Shown: piece by piece, positions 6,795-14,119 of the stretch
How positions within the stretch are numbered: position 1 is the stretch's first letter
How the letters are laid out: every line of letters begins with the position of its first letter
From: Pseudomonadota bacterium
GTDB taxonomy: Bacteria; Pseudomonadota; Alphaproteobacteria; Sphingomonadales; SMXR01
Assembly: GCA_022571175.1 (NCBI GenBank)
Contig: JACZYI010000024.1
Coordinates: 1 to 14,955, forward strand
Direction of reading: 5' to 3'
DNA length: 14,955 bases
The notes under the pieces: generated by a model
Database searches by the model: none
What the model was told of the DNA's origin: nothing
What the model saw: the letters and a program-made list of their open reading frames with translations, nothing else
Translations under genes and position numbers: made by a program

Positions 6795-8113
6795 GAAAAC
6801 TTAATCTTATCATAGCCGCGGCTTCACTGTTTGCTGTCATGGCAAGCCCAACCTTGGCTGAAGATATCGCCATTACAAATGGCCGAATTATCACCATGGG
6901 CGATGCTGGCACTATTGAAGGTGGAACCATTCTCATTGCTGATGGGGTAATAGAGGCTGTTGGAATGGATGTGACCGTACCGGATGGATACCGGATCATT
7001 GATGCAGGTGGTATGATTGTAACGCCAGGTCTGATGAACGCCTACACTATGCTGGGTATTCTGGAAATCGGCCTGGAGTCTGCCACCAACGATAATACCA
7101 TCAACAGTCCAAGTCCTTTTGCCCGTGTTACCAGCGAGGCAGTCTTTAGTGCCGCATTTGACGTGAGTTATGGTATTAACCCGAAAACAATGCACATCCC
7201 CATACAGAGGATAGAGGGCCTTACCAGAGCGTTGGTAGCCCCGGGCACAGGATCAAGCATTTTTGCCGGTCAGGCCTCGGTGATAGATCTTTCGGGTGAT
7301 TTTGACAGCATTACAGCCACCCGTGTTGCCATGGTTGTTTCTCTTGGCGAGGCGGGCAAGGCGCGCGCGGGCGGTGCTCGCGGCGGGCTCTATGTCACAC
7401 TCATTCGCGCACTTAATGAGGCGCTGAATTACGGTCGACGCGGTGAAGGCTCGCTCGCCGGGCGAGAGCGCGATTCTATTTTATCGCTGTTTGATGCGGA
7501 AGCACTGGTTCCAGTGGTTGAGGGTGATATGCCGCTCATCGTGCATGTGTCTCGCGCAGCCGAAATTCTGCAGGTGCTGGCTCTTAGCCATATGTTTGGC
7601 GAGCTTGATCTGATCCTTTCAGGTGCACGGGAAGGCTGGATGGTGGCTGATGAAATCGCCGCTGCCGGGGTATCGGTTATTCTGGACCCTCATGCAAACC
7701 TGCCGTCAAGCTTTGAGGCGCTGGCTTCAACGCTCTATAATGCCGGTCGACTTTCGGCCGCTGGCGTCACCATAGCGTTTCGCAGCCCGGACGGAGATGT
7801 CGCGTATCGTACCCGGCTCGTGCGTCAGGGCGCCGGAAATGCTGTAGCGCATGGAATGGACTGGGACGCGGCACTTGCCGCAATCACAATCAATCCGGCA
7901 CGCATGTTTGGCATCGACGAGAGCTATGGCACCCTCGAGACCGGCAAGGATGCTGATGTGGTTGTCTGGGATGGTGACCCGCTTGAATTGATGACCAATC
8001 CGGTTTTTGTTGCCATCAAGGGGGTGGAAATGGTTCTCGAATCTCGCCAGACCAGACTTCGGGATCGGTACATGGACCTCGACGACCAAGAGAGCCGGCA
8101 TCAATATCGGTGA
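6791..8113 (+). CDS. Exported amidohydrolase-fold protein lacking the metal ligands (probable pseudoenzyme partner)
   Basis: A 440-residue protein with a signal peptide (MRKLNLIIAAASLFAVMAS, cut near TLA) and the complete amidohydrolase outline: N-terminal strand IAITNGRIITM, TPGL at the barrel entry, NPARMFGIDE and the closing LETGKDADVVVWDGDP. The catalytic positions are changed. The HxH site reads NAYTML, with Tyr85 and Met87 where histidines should be. The later HxH region reads VHVSRAAE, the His-His site has become SGAREG, and the Asp motif HSD is replaced by FRSPD. It is therefore unlikely to bind the usual metal centre. Its start overlaps the stop of the preceding amidohydrolase (ATGA), so the two are probably made in equal amounts and may form a complex. 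The reading frame is intact, which argues that it is kept for a purpose. A strong terminator follows. Confidence 0.85.
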   Translation: MRKLNLIIAAASLFAVMASPTLAEDIAITNGRIITMGDAGTIEGGTILIADGVIEAVGMDVTVPDGYRIIDAGGMIVTPGLMNAYTMLGILEIGLESATNDNTINSPSPFARVTSEAVFSAAFDVSYGINPKTMHIPIQRIEGLTRALVAPGTGSSIFAGQASVIDLSGDFDSITATRVAMVVSLGEAGKARAGGARGGLYVTLIRALNEALNYGRRGEGSLAGRERDSILSLFDAEALVPVVEGDMPLIVHVSRAAEILQVLALSHMFGELDLILSGAREGWMVADEIAAAGVSVILDPHANLPSSFEALASTLYNAGRLSAAGVTIAFRSPDGDVAYRTRLVRQGAGNAVAHGMDWDAALAAITINPARMFGIDESYGTLETGKDADVVVWDGDPLELMTNPVFVAIKGVEMVLESRQTRLRDRYMDLDDQESRHQYR

Positions 8114-8137
8114 GCTTGCGAGGCGATATAATTCCAC

Positions 8138-8166
8138 AGAGGACGGCTTTGGCCGTCCTCTTTTTT
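8138..8166 (+). terminator. Strong rho-independent terminator ending the amidohydrolase operon
   Basis: AGAGGACGGC (8138-8147) and GCCGTCCTCT (8152-8161) form a perfect 10-bp stem with a TTTG loop, followed at once by a run of T (8162-8166). It starts 24 bases after the second amidohydrolase stop. Confidence 0.93.
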
Positions 8167-8216
8167 CATGTGATCAGTGATCGGCACCTGAGCCTCGCCG
8201 CATGTGCAATTGGCAG

Positions 8217-8245
8217 AAAAATGGCCGGGTGGAAACCACCCGGCC
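8217..8245 (-). terminator. GC-rich hairpin plus T-run on the minus strand
   Basis: Read on the minus strand, GGCCGGGTGG (8245-8236) pairs perfectly over 10 bp with CCACCCGGCC (8232-8223) around a TTT loop and is followed by ATTTTT (8222-8217). On the plus strand the same hairpin is followed by TGAGTC, so it ends transcripts from the right. It is either the end of the candidate small RNA or a back-up terminator for the pilus operon. Confidence 0.75.
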
Positions 8246-8335
8246 TGAGTCACGACAGCGAGGATTGTGCAATTGTACAAAGACAATCGCAGAGGAGGTA
8301 AACCTGCAAAGCAGGTCGTATCGACCCATCCTCAG
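8217..8335 (-). ncRNA. Candidate small RNA between converging operons
   Basis: The space 8167-8381 holds no convincing protein gene, but on the minus strand it is built like a small RNA gene. A TTGACG box (8370-8365) stands upstream, and the transcript would begin near 8335. It would contain hairpins GGTCG-ATA-CGACC (8326-8314) or ACCTGC-TTT-GCAGGT (8316-8302), which share bases. An anti-Shine-Dalgarno-like CCTCCTC (about 8298-8292) can pair with GAGGA (8333-8329). A stem GATTGT/ACAATC (8288-8283 with 8268-8263) follows, and then a terminator hairpin. Predicted length is about 120 nt. The CCUCCU motif resembles those in some alphaproteobacterial regulatory RNAs, but I do not recognise a named family. 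Promoter and transcript are inferred, not shown. Confidence 0.45.
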
Positions 8336-8341
8336 AATGAA

Positions 8342-8370
8342 AAGAAAACAGACATGCGGGCTTGCGTCAA
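8342..8370 (-). promoter_or_regulatory. Possible promoter of the candidate small RNA
   Basis: On the minus strand TTGACG (8370-8365) matches the sigma70 -35 consensus at five of six bases. A 17-base spacer leads to TTTCTT (8347-8342), a poor -10 matching TATAAT at three positions. Alphaproteobacterial -10 boxes are often weakly conserved, so this is plausible but unproven. Confidence 0.35.
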
Positions 8371-8381
8371 GCTTTATCGGG

Positions 8382-8410
8382 CAAAAGTCCCTGAAATAGC
8401 GGGTCTTTTT
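8382..8410. terminator. Imperfect bidirectional terminator just after tadC
   Basis: CAAAAGTCCC (8382-8391) and GGGTCTTTTT (8401-8410) can form a stem (AAAAG/CTTTT and CCC/GGG with one T-T mismatch) around a nine-base loop. It has T-rich tracts on both strands and lies 8 bases beyond the tadC stop. It is the likely first terminator of the pilus operon and would also stop read-through from the left. Confidence 0.45.
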
Positions 8411-8418
8411 CTAATTAT

Positions 8419-9402
8419 TTAAAATCCACGATTCAGCAGATTATCTGACACACTACAGGCCGCAGGTCCCAGGAGGACAATGAACAGGGTTGGCAAAATG
8501 AAAAGAATGAGAGGTATGGTCATGATTGCAGGCAGGCGAGCAGCTTTTTCTTCGGCCTTCATCATGCGCTGATTACGGAACTCTGCTGATAATATGCGCA
8601 GGGACTTGGCCAGAGGCGTGCCATATTTTTCGGTTTGTATTAAAGTTGCGACCACGCTGCGGATGGACCTCAGTGGAACCCGCTCTGCCAGATTTTTCAA
8701 GGCCAGTCGACGTTCTGGCAAAAAACCAAGTTCTATGGCGGTAAGTGAAAATTCATCGGCCAATTGAATGCTGGCCTGTGTCATTTCCCGGGCAACCCGA
8801 TTTAAAGCCGCATCCAGGGTCAGGCCAGCCTCGGCGCAAATTACCAGCAAATCGAGAGCATCGGGAAGAGATTTACGAATAGCATCCTGACGCTTGCTTG
8901 CCTGGTTCTTGATAAACAGATTGGGTACCCAAAACCCGATCAAGAGCATTGAAAGGGCTAAAACACCCTGGCCACCAGGATTGTTTTCCAGAATTTTCAA
9001 ACCAAATACCAGCAATCCGGCTCCGAGCAAAGCAAGGGCAGGGGACATGAGCTTGAAAAAAAGAAAAATTATGATCGCATCTTTGTTGCGAAATCCTGCC
9101 AGTGCCAGTTTGGCTGAAAGTTTGCCTGCTTGGCTGCGCGTGGCAAGCTTCATTTTTCTAACCACGAGCTTCATAATGTTCAGCCCTCTGTCGATCTGTC
9201 TAGGACTTTGACGTCGCTTGTTCTCCACATAACTGGCTTTTAGGACATCTCGACGTTCCTGCAGAGATTTGACTCTTGCGCCCATGGGATTGCGCTCAAC
9301 AGCCGATATCCAAACAGCAATAACCGCAAGAAAAGCGGCGGCGCCGACAATCAGGGTGATGATGTTGGCCAGGTCCAGGCCAAGGGACAAAAGACTATTC
9401 AC
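8419..9402 (-). CDS. tadC: Tad pilus assembly inner-membrane platform protein TadC
   Basis: Polytopic inner-membrane protein of the type II secretion F family, one of the two platform subunits of the Tad/Flp pilus machine. It is 327 residues and starts at GTG with GGAG 8 bases upstream. An N-terminal membrane helix (LANIITLIVGAAAFLAVIAV) is followed by a second hydrophobic block (FRNKDAIIIFLFFKLMSPAL). The T2SSF domain then shows LPDALDLLVICAEAGLTLD, REM, and LIQTEKYGTPLAKSLRI. A last pair of helices (PLILFILPTLFIVLLGPA) completes the fold. It is the last gene of the operon, 33 bases after tadB, and is followed by terminators. TadB and TadC are homologous; the assignment here follows gene order and the TadC-like C-terminal region. 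Confidence 0.9.
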   Translation of the reverse strand: MNSLLSLGLDLANIITLIVGAAAFLAVIAVWISAVERNPMGARVKSLQERRDVLKASYVENKRRQSPRQIDRGLNIMKLVVRKMKLATRSQAGKLSAKLALAGFRNKDAIIIFLFFKLMSPALALLGAGLLVFGLKILENNPGGQGVLALSMLLIGFWVPNLFIKNQASKRQDAIRKSLPDALDLLVICAEAGLTLDAALNRVAREMTQASIQLADEFSLTAIELGFLPERRLALKNLAERVPLRSIRSVVATLIQTEKYGTPLAKSLRILSAEFRNQRMMKAEEKAARLPAIMTIPLILFILPTLFIVLLGPAACSVSDNLLNRGF

Positions 9403-9435
9403 GATACAATCTCCAAAGGGGTCATTCCAATATAG

Positions 9436-10428
9436 TCACATTTCAAAACGGATCATTTTGGCCATTATGGCTATTCCTAACGCCATCCAAACCAGCCCGG
9501 CGAGAGCGATGATAATGGCCCTCGGATCTGTGAACAGGATGCTGGCATAGTCGTAATTAATGGTCAGGATCAGGCCGAACATAATGAATGGCAGGGCGCC
9601 AACGATAAATGCGCTGGCCTTTCCTTCCGCTGACATGGCCCTGATCTTGAGTTTCATCGATTGTCGTTTTCTCAAAATGTCACTCAGATTATCCAGAGTT
9701 TCGGCCAGATTTCCGCCGGTCTCCTTCTGGACCGAAAGGCTGATGACAAAAAATCTGAAATCGGGAGCATCGATTCTATCAGCCGCCTGCCAAAGGGCCT
9801 TTTCCAGGGCCTTGCCAAAACTGATTTCATCGGTGACTTTCTGGAATTCGATGCCGACAGGATAACCAATTTCCTTGGCCACAGCACTTATGGCTTCGGT
9901 AATAGGAAGACCTGCCCTCAAACTTCTGGTGATGAGATCTATCGCATCAGGGAACAAACTCAAAAAGGCTGTGGATCTGCTTTTGATCATTTTCCCTACA
10001 ATCAGATGAGGTAATCCAAGGCCCAGAAAAATGGCGGCAAGGTTTGACATCATCATGGGGACTCCCATGATCCAATGCAGTGACAGGAACGCCACGATGG
10101 CGATAATCAGATTGGCAAAAAGATATTGAGTCAGGTCAATATCATGACCTGTTTTACGAAGCCGGGCCCTGAGTTGGCCGGGTTTAGGCACGATATCCCG
10201 CAGGAAGCTCTCAAAATCGGATGTGGGTCCTTCAGCCAGAATGCTTGGAATATCTGGCCTGGCTTTGAGCTGTTGATTGCCAAATCGGTCTTTCATACCC
10301 ATCAGCCGGTTGAGAAACCGTGACTGCAAACTTTTTAGTTTGTTCCAGACCAGAAACCCGCCGCCCACCAGAAAAAGCACGGTGAGAAAAACCACGATTT
10401 GCAAAATATTTGTATGGAGTTCCGGCAT
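9436..10428 (-). CDS. tadB: Tad pilus assembly inner-membrane platform protein TadB
   Basis: T2SSF-family inner-membrane platform protein, the partner of TadC, on which the TadA ATPase works to extrude pilin. I place the start at ATG 10428 (330 residues), 7 bases after the tadA stop, so that the protein opens MPELHTNILQIVVFLTVLFL, a normal N-terminal helix. The longer frame from 10485 would add residues lying over the tadA 3' end. Seen in order: first helix, a basic linker, a central helix pair (NLIIAIVAFLSLHWIMGVP), and the T2SSF domain with FPDAIDLITRSLRAGLPIT and QKETGGNLAETLDNLSDI. C-terminal helices (ASAFIVGALPFIMFGLILT) follow. The ribosome site is weak, suggesting coupling to tadA translation. 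Confidence 0.9.
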   Translation of the reverse strand: MPELHTNILQIVVFLTVLFLVGGGFLVWNKLKSLQSRFLNRLMGMKDRFGNQQLKARPDIPSILAEGPTSDFESFLRDIVPKPGQLRARLRKTGHDIDLTQYLFANLIIAIVAFLSLHWIMGVPMMMSNLAAIFLGLGLPHLIVGKMIKSRSTAFLSLFPDAIDLITRSLRAGLPITEAISAVAKEIGYPVGIEFQKVTDEISFGKALEKALWQAADRIDAPDFRFFVISLSVQKETGGNLAETLDNLSDILRKRQSMKLKIRAMSAEGKASAFIVGALPFIMFGLILTINYDYASILFTDPRAIIIALAGLVWMALGIAIMAKMIRFEM

Positions 10429-10435
10429 TATCTGC

Positions 10436-12169
10436 TTATCCCATAGCCGCCATAAGCGATCGCCCCAAACCAAAATATTCAGCACGTTCCAGAAAATTTG
10501 GTCTGATCCCGGTGGAATTGAAATTTCCGGTCAACATGCCGGCATCATCTTCGCCCGTAAATTCGAACATAAAGAGATCCTGGGTAGTGATCACATCCCC
10601 TTCCATGCCCACCACTTCGGTAATATATTGAATACGTCGCTTGCCATCCCGCATGCGGGCTACTTGGACGATTAGATCAAGCGCATCGGCAATCTGGGTG
10701 CGGACAGCCTTGGAGGGTAAGTTGATTCCCGCCAATCCAACCATATTTTCCAGTCTTGTCAGGGCTTCCCGGGGTCTGTTGGCATGGATGGTGCCGAGGG
10801 AGCCATCGTGACCTGTATTCATAGCCTGTAACATGTCGACCGCTTCTGCCCCCCGAATCTCACCCAGAATAATACGGTCAGGACGCATGCGAAGTGCGTT
10901 TCTGACCAGGTCCCGCATGGAAACTTCACCCTTACCTTCAAGATTTGGTGGCCGGGTTTCAAGTCGAACCACATGGGGCTGCTGTAATTGTAATTCTGCG
11001 GCATCTTCGATTGTGACTACGCGTTCACCGGGATCAATCATCCTGGACATGGCGTTTAACATGGTGGTTTTACCAGACCCCGTTCCACCTGAAATCAAGA
11101 TATTAAGTCTTGATGCGGAGGCAATCTTCAAAACGGTTGCCATCGCTTCCGACAGGTTATTTTGCTCCATCATGACGTCAAGGGTAATTTTCTTTTTTGA
11201 AAATTTCCGGATGGATATGGAGGCGCCATCAATGGCGAGCGGGGGAAAGATGACATTGACCCGGCTGCCATCTGCCAGGCGAGCATCGCAAATGGGAGAG
11301 GATTCATCAACCCTCCGGCCTACAGCAGTTACAATTCGAGTGGCAATATTGATTAAATGTATCTCGTCCCTGAACCGAACGTCAGTCAAATGTAATTTGC
11401 CATCCCGCTCAATATAGACCTGATTGGGGCCATTAACCAAAATGTCTGTGATGCTGTCGTCGGCAAGCAGTGGTTCCAGTGGACCTAGGCCCAACATGTC
11501 ATTCAGAAGAATTGTCACCAGATTTCGTTGTTCCTTGAGGTTCAGGTTAATTTTTTCCTGAACCAGAAGTTCACCAACGATCTCGCTGATTTGTTCGGTC
11601 AGTTCGGCGCGCGGTAACTGGGCGGCTGCGCTCACATCAATATGTTCGAGCAACAGCGGCTGAATTTTTTCCTTGGCTACGACCAGAGTATTGGCGTTTT
11701 TGCTCCGGTCTAAAATTTTCTGGGATATCAAAGGGTCGTCCCGCATCCCTTCTGCCTTCAAATTCAGTTCATTGAGTAAAAAAGTCTCTAGCTCCCGTAA
11801 ATCTTTGTCGCTCAAATTTGCCCTGAGGTCATGATTGACTTTTTGCACCAGGAAGGAGATTTCTTTCTGGATTTCGTTCTTTCGCATGAGACATGGATTT
11901 TTTTTCTCAATCCAGTGGGCCAGCCTGTGTGACAATATGTGAGCGAGAGAGTCTAAATCTGCCTTGATTTCGGATGCTTTCGCAGCTTTTGTCGGTGACA
12001 GTTTTGGCTCACCGTTGCAGTGTGGATTTTCAGATGCAGATGCCATGGATTTAACAGCTGTTTTGACACCACCCGATTGGTCTTTACGCGAGCCATCTGT
12101 TCCGCGACCAAAACTGTTTACGGTCCGTCGGGTTTTAAATACTTTGCTTCTTATAGCTGTCCCGGTCAT
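10436..12169 (-). CDS. tadA: Tad/Cpa pilus assembly ATPase TadA/CpaF
   Basis: Cytoplasmic hexameric secretion ATPase of the VirB11/GspE-like family that drives pilus assembly. At 577 residues it is longer than many relatives because of a basic, low-complexity N-terminal extension (about residues 1-75). The N-terminal domain follows (LGLGPLEPLLADDSITDILV near 226-245). The catalytic core shows Walker A GGTGSGKTT (361-369), an Asp box TIEDAAEL (386-393), Walker B RIILGEIRGAEA (432-443), and a His box TGHDGSLGTIHANRP (452-466). All nucleotide-binding motifs are intact. The ATG overlaps the tadZ stop as ATGA, with GGAGGA upstream inside tadZ, and tadB follows after 7 bases. This is the best-conserved marker of the locus. 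Confidence 0.96.
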   Translation of the reverse strand: MTGTAIRSKVFKTRRTVNSFGRGTDGSRKDQSGGVKTAVKSMASASENPHCNGEPKLSPTKAAKASEIKADLDSLAHILSHRLAHWIEKKNPCLMRKNEIQKEISFLVQKVNHDLRANLSDKDLRELETFLLNELNLKAEGMRDDPLISQKILDRSKNANTLVVAKEKIQPLLLEHIDVSAAAQLPRAELTEQISEIVGELLVQEKINLNLKEQRNLVTILLNDMLGLGPLEPLLADDSITDILVNGPNQVYIERDGKLHLTDVRFRDEIHLINIATRIVTAVGRRVDESSPICDARLADGSRVNVIFPPLAIDGASISIRKFSKKKITLDVMMEQNNLSEAMATVLKIASASRLNILISGGTGSGKTTMLNAMSRMIDPGERVVTIEDAAELQLQQPHVVRLETRPPNLEGKGEVSMRDLVRNALRMRPDRIILGEIRGAEAVDMLQAMNTGHDGSLGTIHANRPREALTRLENMVGLAGINLPSKAVRTQIADALDLIVQVARMRDGKRRIQYITEVVGMEGDVITTQDLFMFEFTGEDDAGMLTGNFNSTGIRPNFLERAEYFGLGRSLMAAMG

Positions 12170-13410
12170 TTGTTTTTCCGTCCTCCGAATGTTGCCCAGA
12201 AAGATGCCTTTTTAGTTTTTGCCTTCTCGGGAAGACCGGCCAGTCTCTGTGCCAGATCCGCAATGCGAAGCGATGCTTTTACTTTGGGCTTCGCTTCTGC
12301 CAGCGCCTGCCCCCTCTTTGCTGCGATCACGGTGCCTTTTGCCTCATATGGAATGAGAATATCTATGGGCCGTTCGATCGACGCTTCAAAGTCCTTGGGG
12401 TCAACCTCTCCAGCGGAACTCAATCCGTCCTTGTTAACCACCAGCGTAATTCTGATATTTTTTGTATGCTTTTTGATAAAAGCCAGCAATCGGATGGTAT
12501 CGCGAGCTGCGGCGAGTGTAAGATCAGTGACCAAAATCAAGTCATCCAGAAGGTTCAGGAGCTCGGGATTTGAGCAGATCATTACCTTTGGCGTATCAAT
12601 GACAACAATTTCATATTGCTCGTCCAGAACATGGATCAATTGATTCAGGGCTTGGGGATCAGCCTGCAGCGGCTCGGCAATCGCGTTTTCTGCCCCCAAA
12701 ACAGATAAATTGTCATTTTGTTTGACGATGGCTCGCTTGATAAAGAGATCATCCAGACGACCGGGGTTTTCCAAAGCTTCTTTCAATCCACGGCCTGGCT
12801 CCAGATCGAAAATGAGAGAGGTGGTACCAAATTCAAAATCCAGATCAAGCAAAGCCACTGTGCAGCCCATGGTTTTTGATAAAATGTGAGCACAGCTGGT
12901 CACAATGAGACTGGTACCCACGCCGCCTCTGACACCTACAAAGGCCACATTCCGGCGCGATTTGGCTGCGCTTTCGATAGTATCAACTGGCATTTCTCGG
13001 GCGGATACTGCGCAGTGGATGGCATCTTTGAGCACGGTCACACTGACGGGTTTCACTAAATAATCCTGGATGCCGGAGGCAATCAAATCGCGGTAAAATG
13101 CCACATCATTGACGGTACCAAGAGCTATAACGGTAGTGCCGGGTTGGCAAACTTCAGCCAGGGCATCCATGTCATCACTCACATGGAGGCTGTTGGAGAG
13201 GTCAATGATAAGGATTTCTGGCGAGGGCATAAGGGATAAGGACCGGATCGCCTCTGCCATATCACCAGAGTGAACCTGGTCTTTGTTCCAGGCTCGTTCC
13301 TCCACCACCTGCTTTACCGTTTCGGCGGATTCACTATCTGTCAGATAGGCGGAAAAGGCCTGACGATCACTACTGTTCTTTTCTGATTCTGACACTAGAG
13401 CTAACCTCAT
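12166..13410 (-). CDS. cpaE: Pilus localisation ATPase-like protein TadZ/CpaE
   Basis: Two-domain protein that places the Tad/Cpa pilus machine at its cell site. It has 414 residues. Residues about 1-135 form a receiver-like domain (ILIID with D70, a pseudo-phosphorylation region, and K120 in YLVKP). Residues about 150-400 are a ParA/MinD-type P-loop ATPase domain. Its Walker A is the deviant form VRGGVGTS (160-167), lacking the usual lysine, as is typical of CpaE/TadZ. LLDLDFEFG (187-195) and VVIDTP (269-274) follow. The start at ATG 13410 has AGGACAGG upstream. It sits 11 bases after cpaD and overlaps tadA by 4 bases. Confidence 0.93.
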   Translation of the reverse strand: MRLALVSESEKNSSDRQAFSAYLTDSESAETVKQVVEERAWNKDQVHSGDMAEAIRSLSLMPSPEILIIDLSNSLHVSDDMDALAEVCQPGTTVIALGTVNDVAFYRDLIASGIQDYLVKPVSVTVLKDAIHCAVSAREMPVDTIESAAKSRRNVAFVGVRGGVGTSLIVTSCAHILSKTMGCTVALLDLDFEFGTTSLIFDLEPGRGLKEALENPGRLDDLFIKRAIVKQNDNLSVLGAENAIAEPLQADPQALNQLIHVLDEQYEIVVIDTPKVMICSNPELLNLLDDLILVTDLTLAAARDTIRLLAFIKKHTKNIRITLVVNKDGLSSAGEVDPKDFEASIERPIDILIPYEAKGTVIAAKRGQALAEAKPKVKASLRIADLAQRLAGLPEKAKTKKASFWATFGGRKNK

Positions 13411-13421
13411 TTTTCCTGTCC

Positions 13422-14108
13422 TTAATTATTGTTATTCGAAGACGTGTTCGTTCCTGAAAGATTGTCCCCCATGCTGGGATCATTTTGAGCGGTGCCGTCC
13501 CGTGCAGATGTTACAGCCCTGATTGCAGAATCGGCGATTGGACCTGCATCGCCCGGGCTTTGCAAAAGATGACGGGGGTTTGCCACCATCTGTCCAAAAA
13601 GAGTTTGGCTGGAACAACCAAATGCTGGCGAGGATCCGCTGCCTGATTTTCTCTCGTCAATCGTCTTATCGGGGCTCATGGAGGATGTGCATTTTGGGGC
13701 TTTAACCAGGTATCGCTCGACAATCAGACGGACCCTTCCAGGGGCAGGGACCAAATCTGAAACCGGACTTCTTTCCTGAATCACAAGCCCCCGATTGGAA
13801 AAATATCTTACCAGCTGTGTCTGGCCATGATCGGAAATTTCACTGGCATGAAAATCCAGTGAAAGCCGGTCACCGTAGCGAACTTCAATCAGGTCCAGAA
13901 AACGATCGAGGTTAGCTCGTGCAACCTCGGACACGAAGGGAGCCTCCGCGGAAAGTACAATCTCGTGAGTGAGCCTGACCATAGTGACTTCGTTGCGCTT
14001 CAGTGTGGCTACGCCGGAATAATACGCTCCCGCTGGTACGCAGGAGACCAATAAGGAGGCCAATAATAAGTTCAGAACGAGAAAGGTTATTTTTGATGAT
14101 CCAATCAT
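13422..14108 (-). CDS. cpaD: Pilus assembly lipoprotein CpaD
   Basis: Outer-membrane-linked lipoprotein of the alphaproteobacterial Cpa/Tad system, thought to assist the secretin. 228 residues. The N-terminus is a lipoprotein signal (ITFLVLNLLLASLLVSC) with a lipobox ending at Cys23. The body carries the CpaD-type middle (LDRFLDLIEVRYGDRLSLDF) and the typical FGCSSQTLFGQMVANPRHLL near 163-182. The C-terminus is polar and ends in a Ser/Asn-rich tail (SSNNNN). It sits 11 bases after cpaC and 11 before cpaE, with AGGA upstream. CpaD is diagnostic of alphaproteobacterial pilus loci, which supports the taxonomic reading of the window. Confidence 0.92.
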   Translation of the reverse strand: MIGSSKITFLVLNLLLASLLVSCVPAGAYYSGVATLKRNEVTMVRLTHEIVLSAEAPFVSEVARANLDRFLDLIEVRYGDRLSLDFHASEISDHGQTQLVRYFSNRGLVIQERSPVSDLVPAPGRVRLIVERYLVKAPKCTSSMSPDKTIDERKSGSGSSPAFGCSSQTLFGQMVANPRHLLQSPGDAGPIADSAIRAVTSARDGTAQNDPSMGDNLSGTNTSSNNNN

Positions 14109-14119
14109 GGGGAGTATCC

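Noticed and set aside
8138..8245. CRISPR array or tandem repeats in the gap
   Set aside because: The two perfect palindromes differ in sequence and there is no regularly spaced direct repeat.
8110..8399. Short open frames on both strands in the gap between converging operons
   Set aside because: They are 60-65 codons with no ribosome sites, overlap strong hairpin terminators, and show no recognisable protein features.
10833..11417. 194-codon plus-strand frame opposite tadA
   Set aside because: It is a mirror frame of a highly conserved ATPase gene. Its length follows from tadA codon usage and there is no independent support.
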